From a bacterium (GTDB lineage Bacteria; Patescibacteriota; Saccharimonadia; Saccharimonadales; UBA4665), in contig JAJZAF010000004.1 in the NCBI GenBank assembly GCA_021799595.1, positions 1-64,000 on the forward strand: a stretch of DNA of 64,000 nt, written 5' to 3'. The notes below the pieces were generated by a model that was not told the DNA's origin, searched no databases, and was given only the letters and a program-made list of their open reading frames with translations. This document shows positions 29,361 through 38,659 of this stretch, in pieces (position 1 is the stretch's first letter; each line of letters opens with the position of its first letter). A program made the position numbers and the translations under genes.

Positions 29361-30811
29361 CCAATTGCATCTTCAACCGGCAATATAGACTCGCCGTATA
29401 AACGTAGTTCTTCAATAAGATATTGCTGCTGTTTATCCGGACGACTTTCCGCTAGTTCACTCAGTTTAACAAAGTATTGTGCAGCCTGACTACGTTTACC
29501 ACCGAGAAGCTTTTGCTTACGAAAAGCATCCCAGACCGCACGTTCTTCAAGACTTAACGATGCCGGATAGTTGCGGGCCATGTACAGAGGTGCCATGAGC
29601 TGCATTCGATTATCCTGAAACTGCGCAGAAATTTCTCGTATTTCTGACGGGGCAACCTGTCTAATTACTTTTAACAGTGGTTTGTCCTCTGGCGGCAAGA
29701 AACGCTCATATAGTTGTTCATCCACCGTCAAGGGATTATCTACGAGGGTTGCCTGCCTCTTCATTTGCTCTTCATCAAGATAATCCAAGGCCGCCAGCAC
29801 GTTTTTGCTTAACTGAGACATATATTGTTTTAACAGCTGCCAGTGTAATTGGACTTTATCAAGCGACAGATTAAGCCGCTCCTCGGTGGCTGCATCTTTA
29901 ATAACACCGAGCGGGGCTATCATCGGGCAACGATTATATTTTAATGTTTTAACAGGTAAGCGAGGCGCCTCGCGATCCGGTTTATAGCGCCAGATGTTTA
30001 CCAGCTCATCGACGTTCATAGCAACAAATGGCGTGGGATCATAACGAAGATCATAGACCAGAGCTGCCTCACTACGCGGGTGATCAGCAAGATAGACAAC
30101 AGCTGTGGTGTGCAGAGATTGACTTGAGAAATGCCCCGAGGTATAGACAAATGGTTGACCGCGAGTTACGAGTTGGGCAACTGCTCTTTTGCCGCGCATA
30201 CGTAGTAGGTAGCGAAAAAGTTCAGGCTGTTTTTGTTGGATAAGCCGCGTTAAGGCAATAGTAGCCGTAACATCACTTAAGGCATCGTGCGCATTTTCAT
30301 GGACAAGCTTATTCATCTGAGCCAGGTCCGCCAATCGATTTGTCGGTTTACCGTCACTCGTGTACGGCCACTTTACACCCTCAGGCCTAAGCGCTCTGGT
30401 CATACGCACCACATCCAGTAAATCCCAGCGCGAACAACGTTTATCCCAATGCCATTCATACGGATCGTAGAAATTACGGTAATTAAGAAAACGCATAAAC
30501 TCATCATCAAAACGAATACTGTTATAGCCCACGAAAATAGTATCGGGTATGACCGCTTTCTTATAAAAGAGTTTAAGGAAATCGGCTTCAGTTAGTCCAT
30601 CAGTCAGGGTCGCTTGAGGCGTAATGCCAGTTAAAAGGACTGCTTCTGGTTCAGGTAGAATATCCGGCGTGAGACGAATAAGTTCATTTATTGGTTCACC
30701 GATTGGCTCAAGAAACATGGTAGTTCGCTGACCAGCAAATTGCATAATCCGGCTCGTCCGGGGACTACGTCCGGAAGTCTCTAGGTCGTAAAAGAAAAAA
30801 CTGGCCGCCAT
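29357..30811 (-). CDS. sbcB: Exonuclease I (ExoI, SbcB)
   Basis: ExoI degrades single-stranded DNA 3' to 5' in recombination and mismatch repair. The 484-aa product, typical in length, begins with the DEDDh exonuclease motif FYDLETSGRSPRTSRIMQFA. It has VGYNSIRFDDEFMR for the second acidic site, HDALSDVTATIAL for the third, and the SH3-like and C-terminal ExoI regions (RYDPTPFVAMN, RNYPASLSLEER). It starts 5 nt after the obgE stop and probably shares its transcript. Confidence 0.92.
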   Translation of the reverse strand: MAASFFFYDLETSGRSPRTSRIMQFAGQRTTMFLEPIGEPINELIRLTPDILPEPEAVLLTGITPQATLTDGLTEADFLKLFYKKAVIPDTIFVGYNSIRFDDEFMRFLNYRNFYDPYEWHWDKRCSRWDLLDVVRMTRALRPEGVKWPYTSDGKPTNRLADLAQMNKLVHENAHDALSDVTATIALTRLIQQKQPELFRYLLRMRGKRAVAQLVTRGQPFVYTSGHFSSQSLHTTAVVYLADHPRSEAALVYDLRYDPTPFVAMNVDELVNIWRYKPDREAPRLPVKTLKYNRCPMIAPLGVIKDAATEERLNLSLDKVQLHWQLLKQYMSQLSKNVLAALDYLDEEQMKRQATLVDNPLTVDEQLYERFLPPEDKPLLKVIRQVAPSEIREISAQFQDNRMQLMAPLYMARNYPASLSLEERAVWDAFRKQKLLGGKRSQAAQYFVKLSELAESRPDKQQQYLIEELRLYGESILPVEDAIG

Positions 30812-30816
30812 AATTA

Positions 30817-32097
30817 CTAGTATTCTAAAAAGTCATCTTTGTTATCACCAAAGTAGACGTTCTGACCGGACTTAATACCCTTCCGAATGAGTTCGTGCAT
30901 GATACCATCTCGTCGCATTACATTACGGAGACGTTGAACAGCTTCTGGGTTGGCAAAATCTGTCCGCCGGGCAAAGTGCTCAATCCGTTCACCGCTAACA
31001 AGAAAGGATCCGCTGCTTTTTTTAACAGAGAAAGCACGAGAAGTATCATCTAAACGGATAACAGGAACAGGCGGCTTGCTTACAGAGCGTGGCTTTTTGG
31101 CTCGAGTCTTAGTAACTTTGTCCTTAAGAAGATAGATAAGTGGCTGCACTCCATAACCAGATTGAGCTGAAATAGGCACAATTGGTGTGCCTTTCGGCGT
31201 CGCCTGCTCTAGCTGCCTCACAAGATCGGCAATAATCTCTTCATCAAGTCCTTCCACTTTGTTCAGTGCCACCACTTCTGGATGCTTTATTAAAGTCGGT
31301 TGATAGGCTTTAAGCTCTTCTTTGACAGTTCGGTAAGCTTCAGCGACATTTTTATGGTAAGCATCGATTAAATGTAAGGTTACGGCAGTACGTTCAATAT
31401 GACGTAAAAAGTCGTGGCCGAGACCCTTGCCTTTAGCTGCCCCAGCTATGAGACCGGGAATATCTGCAACTAACATGCTGTTCGTATCTATATCTACTAC
31501 TCCCAGATTAGGTGTTAGCGTTGTAAAGGGATAATCTGCAATCTCTGGCTGCGCATGACTGATGCGACTGAGTAATGTCGACTTACCGGCATTTGGTAAT
31601 CCGATAAGACCTACATCAGCCACCATCTTTATTTCAAGCCGCACCTCTACGTTCTCTCCTGGTTCTCCTTTTTCGGCAAAGTTTGGAGCCTGCCGGCGCG
31701 AGGAAATAAAGTGAGCATTGCCATAGCCGCCCCTACCGCCACTGGCGATGACAGTAGTTGCCTCGTCAATAGTTAAGTCAGCAATTATCTGAGCGTTGTC
31801 TAGACGAGTAGCAACGGTGCCAATCGGCACCAGCACAATACGATCGCTACCGCGCTTACCATGCTTGCGGGCTTTACCGCCAGCTTGGCCATCATCTGCC
31901 TTTAATTCCTTCTGATAGCGAAAGGCAGCCAACGTGTTCTGGTTACGGCTAGCTTTTAGAACAACGTTGCCGCCGTTGCCGCCGTTGCCGCCATCTGGAC
32001 CCCCTTTTCGGATAAATTTCTCATGACGAAAACTGAGCTTGCCGTCGCCACCGCGGCCAGCCCGTATCTGCAAAGTAACACTATCCACAAAACTCAT
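30817..32097 (-). CDS. obgE: GTPase ObgE/CgtA
   Basis: Obg is a GTPase needed for 50S ribosome maturation and stress control. The 426-aa product has the glycine-rich Obg fold (RAGRGGDGKLSFRHEKFIRKGGP, around residues 12-34, here spanning the start of the domain), the G domain with GLPNAGKSTLL, DIPGLI and NKVEGL, and a C-terminal OCT domain (residues about 345-420, SGERIEHFARRTDFANPEA). Clear ribosome binding is not seen; AAAGAGA lies about 10 nt upstream. Confidence 0.96.
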   Translation of the reverse strand: MSFVDSVTLQIRAGRGGDGKLSFRHEKFIRKGGPDGGNGGNGGNVVLKASRNQNTLAAFRYQKELKADDGQAGGKARKHGKRGSDRIVLVPIGTVATRLDNAQIIADLTIDEATTVIASGGRGGYGNAHFISSRRQAPNFAEKGEPGENVEVRLEIKMVADVGLIGLPNAGKSTLLSRISHAQPEIADYPFTTLTPNLGVVDIDTNSMLVADIPGLIAGAAKGKGLGHDFLRHIERTAVTLHLIDAYHKNVAEAYRTVKEELKAYQPTLIKHPEVVALNKVEGLDEEIIADLVRQLEQATPKGTPIVPISAQSGYGVQPLIYLLKDKVTKTRAKKPRSVSKPPVPVIRLDDTSRAFSVKKSSGSFLVSGERIEHFARRTDFANPEAVQRLRNVMRRDGIMHELIRKGIKSGQNVYFGDNKDDFLEY

Positions 32098-32144
32098 GTA
32101 TGTATTCTCTTTAAGTATATTCGGTTAGATAGAGATCTCAAGAA

Positions 32145-33218
32145 TTACTCGGTAATAAAGTGCTGGAAGGCGGTCTCTGATACCCAGCGCGTATCAACAC
32201 GATCGAACCCAGCTAACCCGTTCATTTCACTAATTTCAATCTGGCCACCATTCACTGCTTTGACTATGGCAACATGCCCTTCACCGCCAGCTGCATCAGC
32301 TGTCTGGGCAATGGAACCCACACTTGGCGATGTAGAAACGTTCCAGCCACTCAAAGCGGCGTAGTAGGCCCAAGTACTGGCATTGCCCCAGTTACTTGGT
32401 ACCGGTAATTGACTAGCTACATACCAGGTGCAGTTGCCGAAGTCGTAGCCGTTATATCCGTAGACAGGACCGCTGCCACCCCAAGGGAAACTGTTATTAA
32501 TGCTCGCTGTGGAAGCCTGCACAATGCCGTTCGGGATAACGATCTGTTCGCCGGGTGTTAGCCCAGTCAACTGAGCATTATTAAATGAAATGATAGCCGT
32601 TTCATTGGCCTGAAACTTGGTAGCAAGACTAGCAGGCGTATCACCGGCTTGCACTGTGTAGATAATACCATTCACGGGAGGAATACGGAGTTTCATGCCC
32701 GGAGTTAAAATAGGTGAAGTCAAGTTATTCGACCAGGCAATACTGTTAGAGGTCACACCAAACTTGCTGGCGAGCGTTTGCAGCGTATCACCGGCCACAG
32801 TGGTGTAGTACTGAATATTCGCAACGGATTTCTGGGCTGTGGTTACAATTTGCGGCTTGGTGATGACATCATTACTTGTCTCAGCAATGGCTACATCGGC
32901 TGCTTGGGTGTCGGCCTGGTTGGCTGCTGCTGTTGCTTCTGGCATCGCTGCCATTCTGGCAATCGTTAAGGCAATATCTGCTGAGGATACCTGGTCGAGT
33001 GGATTAACATTGCTTGGATTGGTTGCCGTTACTGCGAGAACATCTGGACTGGTTGATCGGGTGAGCAGAACAAAAAAGACGATGATCAAAACAACAAACA
33101 TGTTAAGAGCAATAAGTCCGATATGAAAGCGACGATGGTGAGCAGAAGATCGTGGAAGACTCTGAATCAGCTCACGATATTGACTGCGTCGCAAGCGAAT
33201 ACTTTGCGAAACAGCCAA
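32145..33218 (-). CDS. Anchored LysM-LysM-CHAP peptidoglycan hydrolase
   Basis: This 357-aa protein has a basic cytosolic start, one membrane helix (about residues 35-55), an Ala/Thr linker and two LysM repeats (YYTTVAGDTLQTLASKFGV and IYTVQAGDTPASLATKFQA). It ends with a CHAP domain that keeps the catalytic Cys in GNCTWYVA and His in GHVAIVKAV. Such enzymes cut peptidoglycan cross-links or stem peptides outside the membrane. The start is unclear: TTG 33218 has no ribosome binding site, while an in-frame ATT about 13 codons upstream is preceded by GGGAG. Confidence 0.88.
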   Translation of the reverse strand: MAVSQSIRLRRSQYRELIQSLPRSSAHHRRFHIGLIALNMFVVLIIVFFVLLTRSTSPDVLAVTATNPSNVNPLDQVSSADIALTIARMAAMPEATAAANQADTQAADVAIAETSNDVITKPQIVTTAQKSVANIQYYTTVAGDTLQTLASKFGVTSNSIAWSNNLTSPILTPGMKLRIPPVNGIIYTVQAGDTPASLATKFQANETAIISFNNAQLTGLTPGEQIVIPNGIVQASTASINNSFPWGGSGPVYGYNGYDFGNCTWYVASQLPVPSNWGNASTWAYYAALSGWNVSTSPSVGSIAQTADAAGGEGHVAIVKAVNGGQIEISEMNGLAGFDRVDTRWVSETAFQHFITE

Positions 33219-33403
33219 CGGCTTATTAACTGATGAAGTCGTCGTATTAATACGCGCTCCCGTTTAATCTTTTAATCACAAAACACGCAATCATACTATT
33301 CTTAACGTGAGGAAGGGCTTTGTCCACCCCTGTAAATAGTATGGATCTATTGTAGCAAACATTGGCATTTTAAGGCAATGTTCGACCCGGCTGATTTACA
33401 CAC

Positions 33404-34459
33404 TTATTGACTGCAAAGCTTATGACAATATTGAGCTGTGTTAGCTTGTTGTTGTTGCAAAGTTGTTGAAAAGTATGTCGTGCCGTTGTCTCCAGTCACA
33501 AAGTATAGCCAGTTAGTGTTGGCCGGATGCGTAGCTGCATTAAGTGCATCAGCGTTAACGTTGCTAATAGGAGTTGGCGGGAGACCGGTATGTAGTAGCG
33601 TGTTGTATGCTGAGTTGTATGATAGGCTAGGTGATTGACCAGCTATGACGGCACCATAATACGCCGTGACATCAGACCCAAGCGGCATGTTAGCTTTCAA
33701 CCGGCTAAGAAATACTTGAGCTACTTGCGCTTGATCAGTCGGTTTGCTAACTTCCTGCAGGATGATTGAAGCCAGTGTTATCCCTTGGTAGACCGTTAAA
33801 CCTTCGCGAGCAAAGGCTGTTTGAACGCTAGACGTTAAGTGCTGGCCCATTTCCGTAAGCGATTCCCGGATGATAACAGAAGGGTTAGTGTTTGGCTGTT
33901 TTTCAAAAGAATCCGGCCAAAGCAACCCCTCAAGGGTGTTGACACTAGCAGGTTTAAAAGCCAGTACCGGTAAGTTACTGTACTGCGCTGGGTTAAGTGC
34001 TTGATCGACTGACGCTGGACTAAAACCATCATTAATAAGGTCGGTGCGGATCTGGTCAATGCGTACACCTGGCAGAATCGTGACAAGCTTAGTATCCACT
34101 TTGCCTTTTGCAAGGGTATTAACAATTGATGCTAGGCTATAACTTGGCGATAAGGCATAGATGCCAGCTTGCAAGTCGTTGGCTGCATTTTCACCATGAA
34201 CATACAACTGGAAGGCCCATGAGCTACGAATAAGGTGAGCCTGCTCTAGTTGATCAGCAATCTGCTTAACTGAGCTGCCAGACTGGACAGTAAAAATTTG
34301 TGTTTTTGGGTTATTACTAACAGGCTGCAAATCGTCGTTGTAGACGTGTTGAGAAATGATTACTCCAATGACAGCGAATAAGCAGAGCGCAAGCACTAAG
34401 CCGACTACCCGACGTGGCAGTCGGTGTCGCTTATGCCTGACTAGAAATACATTCTTCAT
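33404..34459 (-). CDS. mltG: Endolytic transglycosylase MltG
   Basis: MltG cuts nascent glycan strands and limits their length. The 351-aa product has one N-terminal membrane helix (about 17-40), a LysM-like region (IFTVQSGSSVKQIADQLEQA) and the YceG catalytic domain with GITLASIILQEV, QVFLSRLKANMPLGSDVT and the end motif NWLYFVTGDNGTTYF. In the active-site E-x-E stretch the first Glu is Leu here and the second is kept. The ATG overlaps the ruvX stop, so the two are coupled. Confidence 0.92.
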   Translation of the reverse strand: MKNVFLVRHKRHRLPRRVVGLVLALCLFAVIGVIISQHVYNDDLQPVSNNPKTQIFTVQSGSSVKQIADQLEQAHLIRSSWAFQLYVHGENAANDLQAGIYALSPSYSLASIVNTLAKGKVDTKLVTILPGVRIDQIRTDLINDGFSPASVDQALNPAQYSNLPVLAFKPASVNTLEGLLWPDSFEKQPNTNPSVIIRESLTEMGQHLTSSVQTAFAREGLTVYQGITLASIILQEVSKPTDQAQVAQVFLSRLKANMPLGSDVTAYYGAVIAGQSPSLSYNSAYNTLLHTGLPPTPISNVNADALNAATHPANTNWLYFVTGDNGTTYFSTTLQQQQANTAQYCHKLCSQ

Positions 34460-34884
34460 GCGTGCAGTATCTCCTGATGTTCAGCCAACCAGTCATTTAA
34501 AATATACGTAGCAGCCAGAGCATCAATGTCCTCAGGTCGAAAAGGTTTTTTGCGACGACCAAGTTCCTCTTCAGCTCTTCGTGAAGTTAATGCTTCATCT
34601 TGCATATCTATAGATAATTTAAGACGGCTCTTCAATAATTTTGCAAATTGCTCGGCTGACTTCGTCTGCGGCGTCGATTGCCCCGACAGTCCTCGTGGCC
34701 AACCGATCACGACATGCGTAACTGACTGTTCGTTTATTAAAGTGGTGAGTTTATCCAAAAACGCAGGATCAGTAGCCGACAGTGTCGTCAGTGGCTTGGC
34801 TAATCCGGCCGGCATACTCGCTATAGCCACGCCAATGCGCTTACTGCCCACGTCTAACGCCAGCACTGCTTTGAAAGAAGTCAT
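34456..34884 (-). CDS. ruvX: Pre-16S rRNA nuclease YqgF / RuvX
   Basis: This 142-aa RNase H-fold enzyme is linked to maturation of the 16S rRNA 5' end. It has the N-terminal LALDVGSKRIGVAIAS motif, the VIGWPRGLSGQ strand and the C-terminal catalytic region ALAATYILNDWL. Length is typical. It overlaps the upstream and downstream genes by 4 nt each. Confidence 0.92.
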   Translation of the reverse strand: MTSFKAVLALDVGSKRIGVAIASMPAGLAKPLTTLSATDPAFLDKLTTLINEQSVTHVVIGWPRGLSGQSTPQTKSAEQFAKLLKSRLKLSIDMQDEALTSRRAEEELGRRKKPFRPEDIDALAATYILNDWLAEHQEILHA

Positions 34885-36635
34885 TGGCTGCTCGATTTGG
34901 CCGTCTTTGTCGGTTTAGCTATTACGACAGTGATGTGAGCAGTGTTCTTCGGTACAGTCGAAACCCAAAACGGACTAAAATGGACAGTTACCCCGGTTAC
35001 ATTCGGGTTATTTTGCAGCTGACTTTGAACTTGCCCGGCCTTTAATCCTTCAGACTGTTGTTTAATAGCATTCGTATTCAACTGCGGGCCGGCAATAGCA
35101 ACGGTGCTCATTGCCAATTGAACGCTCGAGCTAGAACTATTGATAAGATTATAGTTGGCTCTATTCAATCCTGTCGATAAAATACTCTGCTTGGCTGTAT
35201 TTATCTGGCCATCGACACTATTATCTATAAGTGTTGTGAGATCGCTCTTGTGAACCCCAAACATGATATAGTTGACAGTTTCAGTAACAGTAACAGTATT
35301 GGTGACTGAACCCACTGAAGCACTGCTAGTGACAACAGGCGTACCGGAGCTGTACGTAGCTGTCAATGGATAATACCCGTCACCCTTTAGCTCATTACTG
35401 AGAAGCTGCTGTTCAGCATTACTGTTAATATTGATCTTGTTCTTGGCGTTATTAATATCATTCTGATTAACGGTTTGGACTATATCATCAGTACCACCAC
35501 TTGCTGATCCAGTAGCATTAACAGATGGATCTTGAGGATCTGTAAATGGCGTCCCGCTTGTATTAGAGGCTGACCCGGCTGCTTGAGCAGTAATTGGAAT
35601 ATTTGTCCCACCGTTACTGTTAAGCCCCTGGAATGTGCACTGATGTGGATTGCCAAAACCTTGCTGAACAAAGGTAATAGTATCTTCGGTGATATATGTC
35701 AGCCCGTTGGAAGTAAATCCGGTACCGCTTGGAATACTGTTTGGAATTGTTGACCCAGCACAAGGGCCATTTGAAGTTTCAGTAACTGTTATGTTTCCTT
35801 GTGCTTTCGCACCATTATTGGTCTGCCCAGTAGTAACTTCTGTAGCACTGTACGTTTTCTGGGTCTGTACTGCTTTAGCAGGTAATACATTGCTGATCAT
35901 ATCCAGACTGGTTTGCCTCGTAGAAGCTGTCAGATTCAGATTAACATCGACATTAGTGGCATTAGTCTTAATATTTATAGTCGCTTTTGTCAGCGCAACA
36001 GAGGCAAAAATAAAGGCAGCAATGAACAAGATAAGGATTAAGACCCCGATTACAAAAAGCAAGCGAAAACGGCTAAAATTTGGTATTTTTAATTTCTTGT
36101 CTTTGGCTTTCTTGGCCACTTTTGCCGCTCCAGCCGCACCTGTACCCTTTGAACTAGGAAGCTTGCCTCCTTCAGCCTCTGGTGGTAAGTTATCATCATT
36201 GAGCATCAATGTTTCTACTCCTTCACTCGGTGGTTTGGGAGCTTTATGGGTTTTATCTGCAAGCTCACCAATGCTTTGGTGAGAGTCGGGCAGATTTTCA
36301 ATCTCTTGACCGTCTTCTCCAATTGCATCTGCAGCTTCACTAATGGCACTTGGGGCGAGCGGTATTTCCGGCTTTGACGTCAAGGTCTTAGCCACATGCA
36401 AGCCGGCCAATCCGGCTAGCGGCAACAGTCCGGCTTCGGACGTTATTAGGATTGGTGTCTTCTTTTCGGTATCAGCTGCCCGTTTCAGAAGCTTCATATT
36501 AACAACGCTTTGAAACACTGAAGCACGCTTCGGTAACACGAGAGCCACTACTTTACCATTGCTTGAGCGTAATTTATCTATGATGCTAGTAATTTCATCA
36601 TCAATGTCGATATAGATAGTATCGTTGTTGGCCAT
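34881..36635 (-). CDS. CPR-type baseplate-J-like membrane surface protein
   Basis: This 584-aa protein has three parts. The cytosolic N-terminal domain (about 1-95) is Rossmann-like, with YIDIDDEITSIIDKL and VVALVLPKRASVFQSVVNMK, a pattern I recall from many Patescibacteria proteins. An acidic Pro-rich linker leads to one membrane helix (about 192-217). An extracellular beta-rich, Ser/Thr/Asn-rich region follows, with a duplicated feel, of the type often labelled baseplate J/gp47-like. Its ATG is 4 nt after the ftsA-like stop. It may couple an envelope structure to the FtsA-like protein. No phage genes are present, so a baseplate role is not implied. Confidence 0.6.
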   Translation of the reverse strand: MANNDTIYIDIDDEITSIIDKLRSSNGKVVALVLPKRASVFQSVVNMKLLKRAADTEKKTPILITSEAGLLPLAGLAGLHVAKTLTSKPEIPLAPSAISEAADAIGEDGQEIENLPDSHQSIGELADKTHKAPKPPSEGVETLMLNDDNLPPEAEGGKLPSSKGTGAAGAAKVAKKAKDKKLKIPNFSRFRLLFVIGVLILILFIAAFIFASVALTKATINIKTNATNVDVNLNLTASTRQTSLDMISNVLPAKAVQTQKTYSATEVTTGQTNNGAKAQGNITVTETSNGPCAGSTIPNSIPSGTGFTSNGLTYITEDTITFVQQGFGNPHQCTFQGLNSNGGTNIPITAQAAGSASNTSGTPFTDPQDPSVNATGSASGGTDDIVQTVNQNDINNAKNKININSNAEQQLLSNELKGDGYYPLTATYSSGTPVVTSSASVGSVTNTVTVTETVNYIMFGVHKSDLTTLIDNSVDGQINTAKQSILSTGLNRANYNLINSSSSSVQLAMSTVAIAGPQLNTNAIKQQSEGLKAGQVQSQLQNNPNVTGVTVHFSPFWVSTVPKNTAHITVVIAKPTKTAKSSSQ

Positions 36636-36639
36636 TTCT

Positions 36640-37974
36640 TTATATGCTTAACATCTTATCTAGTTTATCTCTTATGGAGTCGTTACTGATAAACTGCATG
36701 GTATCCAGCCCCACTCTTAGTAAGCCCATAGCGGTAATAAAGGTGTGGTCAGTCACATTGTTAGTGGTATCTCGAATACCTACCACCTGATCAGGACGAA
36801 TATGGTGCACGATCGGCTTGCGAGTAAACGGCAGAGACTTATACCACTCTTTACCTTCAAGCCGTTGCATGAGGAGATCAAGTGAGGAACCGCCACCGCA
36901 GAGGAACATCCGATGTGGCAAGTGATCAAGTTTATCAAATTCACCAAGGGCCAGCTCGATGCCACTCAGCCAGACATCGGCCGTTTTGGCCAGAGCCTTT
37001 TCGACCGCCGGTCGTTTCGCAGCCGGCAGTTGATTGGTACTGAGCGCTATCTTTAGCTTCTCTGCCTGAGAAAAATCTATGGTTAGATCACGCTCAATAG
37101 CGTGCGTATAGGCTCGACCACCGATACCGAACATCTTGGTTCCCTGCACTCCTCCGTCATTAATGACGGCAATATCAGTGGTACCACCGCCGACATCCAT
37201 TAAAATGGTACTGAGATTTTGATTAGCATTGTTGCCAATGACCGCTCTAGCCACTGCAAACGGCTCGGCCGCTACTGCCAAGAGGTCGAGGTCCAACTCC
37301 TGGGCCGTTTTTTCCAGTGCTCCGATATGAATTAACGGCGCAAACGCGGTATATAACTGAATGACCACGTCTCGTCCCTGGAAACCAATTGGATTGGTTA
37401 CCGGATAGCCGTCTATTTCAATGCTGACCAGGGCACTGTTTACTAAACGAACATCAGGTTCCTTCCCCCCGAGCTCCCACTTTATCTGTTCCTTGGCTTT
37501 CTCTTCGGCACGTTTCTGTACCAAGGATATAATTTTCTCCATCTCAGCGATATCTAAGTTCTTTGTCGGCTGCTGACGGGCTACTCGAATAGTCGATGTG
37601 GTGCCCTTAACAAGCTCACCGGCAATACCGATAATGCAGGTACGTACGCTTTCACCAGCCTGGTCTTCAGCCTGAGAGAGAGCCTTGTCGCAATTCTCAA
37701 CTACTGCGGCAATATCAGCGATAGCCCCTGCTTGCATGTCTTCCAAACCCTGGTGTTGCCGTCCGACACCAATAATTTCAACGCTGCCGTCAGTTTCATC
37801 GATACGACCGATGAGTGCCTTAATAAACTCAGTGCCAATATCCAGAGCCACCAGGTATTCATTATCTTTTTTGCCGACCCGAGATTTGGCGACAGATGAA
37901 GCCTGACTGGCTTTGGTACGAGCCTTGTTTAAAGCACGGCCGCCCACGGCTTTAACTTTATCAAGCATATTCAT
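36640..37974 (-). CDS. FtsA/PilM-like actin-fold ATPase
   Basis: This 444-aa protein begins with about 35 basic residues, then the phosphate-1 motif YLVALDIGTEFIKALIG. An SHS2-like insertion follows (about 95-180), then phosphate-2 TILMDVGGGTTDIAVI and the adenosine motif MFLCGGGSSLDLL. This fits FtsA, which ties FtsZ filaments to the membrane, but PilM of type IV pili has the same fold; no ftsZ or pilNO genes lie in the window. The C terminus (RDKLDKMLSI) may be a short amphipathic helix. TATGAT (37981-37986) lies 6 nt before the ATG, so translation is probably leaderless. Confidence 0.75.
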   Translation of the reverse strand: MNMLDKVKAVGGRALNKARTKASQASSVAKSRVGKKDNEYLVALDIGTEFIKALIGRIDETDGSVEIIGVGRQHQGLEDMQAGAIADIAAVVENCDKALSQAEDQAGESVRTCIIGIAGELVKGTTSTIRVARQQPTKNLDIAEMEKIISLVQKRAEEKAKEQIKWELGGKEPDVRLVNSALVSIEIDGYPVTNPIGFQGRDVVIQLYTAFAPLIHIGALEKTAQELDLDLLAVAAEPFAVARAVIGNNANQNLSTILMDVGGGTTDIAVINDGGVQGTKMFGIGGRAYTHAIERDLTIDFSQAEKLKIALSTNQLPAAKRPAVEKALAKTADVWLSGIELALGEFDKLDHLPHRMFLCGGGSSLDLLMQRLEGKEWYKSLPFTRKPIVHHIRPDQVVGIRDTTNNVTDHTFITAMGLLRVGLDTMQFISNDSIRDKLDKMLSI

Positions 37975-37980
37975 TATTTT

Positions 37981-37986
37981 ATCATA
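37981..37986 (-). promoter_or_regulatory. -10 box TATGAT of the ftsA-like operon
   Basis: On the minus strand TATGAT is followed by AAAATA and the ATG at 37974, a 6-nt gap typical of leaderless starts in this window. Confidence 0.5.
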
Positions 37987-38044
37987 GGAATTTTATCATA
38001 CGGACACCTGAGAAAAAGCTAGTGAAAAACTCTTAATTAATCCG

Positions 38045-38638
38045 TCAATCATATTTACGATAATGGTAGTAATGCTTGAGGATAATAACGCTATACACAA
38101 GTCCTTGTATACAACCGGCTACCAAAGGCATAGAACGAATAATAAGACCATAGGACAGGACAAGCAGCATAGCACTAATAGCAAAGTATAACCCCGACTC
38201 AGACAGACCACTGACTTTCCTGTGACGCACAATCCTCACAAGTTGGGGAGTAGCAGCCAGCCAGTTATATCCCATACCGAACCAACCTGATTGATGGGTG
38301 TAATGTATCAGTCCAAAGCTAGTCACAGGGCCAACTATAATTATTGTCAATAACCCACGAATAAATTGCTTGCGATTTGATAAGGTGTAGCCAAGAATTA
38401 AGATTGTAAGCGTAATGACTATAATATTAGTAAAGAACGGAAACCATAGGTGATTGAGGGCAAAATAGGTGCACCAGGCAATGTTTCCAGCAGCATTAAG
38501 AGTTTGACTGGGCGCAGATAGACCGCGGGTGTTACGGGTAGACACTAAACGATACAATTGAGCCGCATCACTAAAGACCCAAAAACTTTCACCAACAACA
38601 ATTAAGAAATTAACGAGCAGTGACGGATGTACCAACAT
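38045..38638 (-). CDS. PQ-loop (SWEET/SemiSWEET-like) membrane protein
   Basis: This 197-aa protein has about six to seven membrane helices and two PQ-loop-like motifs, DAAQLYRLVSTRNTRGLS (about residue 24) and ATPQLVRIVRHRKVSGLS (about 135). The spacing indicates a duplicated triple-helix bundle. Relatives carry sugars (SWEET) or other small solutes; the substrate is unknown here. TATAGT (38645-38650) lies 6 nt before the ATG with no ribosome binding site. Confidence 0.75.
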   Translation of the reverse strand: MLVHPSLLVNFLIVVGESFWVFSDAAQLYRLVSTRNTRGLSAPSQTLNAAGNIAWCTYFALNHLWFPFFTNIIVITLTILILGYTLSNRKQFIRGLLTIIIVGPVTSFGLIHYTHQSGWFGMGYNWLAATPQLVRIVRHRKVSGLSESGLYFAISAMLLVLSYGLIIRSMPLVAGCIQGLVYSVIILKHYYHYRKYD

Positions 38639-38644
38639 GTTTGC

Positions 38645-38650
38645 ACTATA
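38645..38650 (-). promoter_or_regulatory. -10 box TATAGT, leaderless start of the PQ-loop gene
   Basis: The hexamer lies 6 nt before ATG 38638 on the minus strand, in the 21-bp gap after alaS. Confidence 0.45.
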
Positions 38651-38659
38651 GCATAAGCA

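Noticed and set aside
34881-36635. Phage baseplate protein
   Set aside because: The resemblance is limited to an extracellular beta region, and no tail, capsid or integrase genes lie anywhere in the window.
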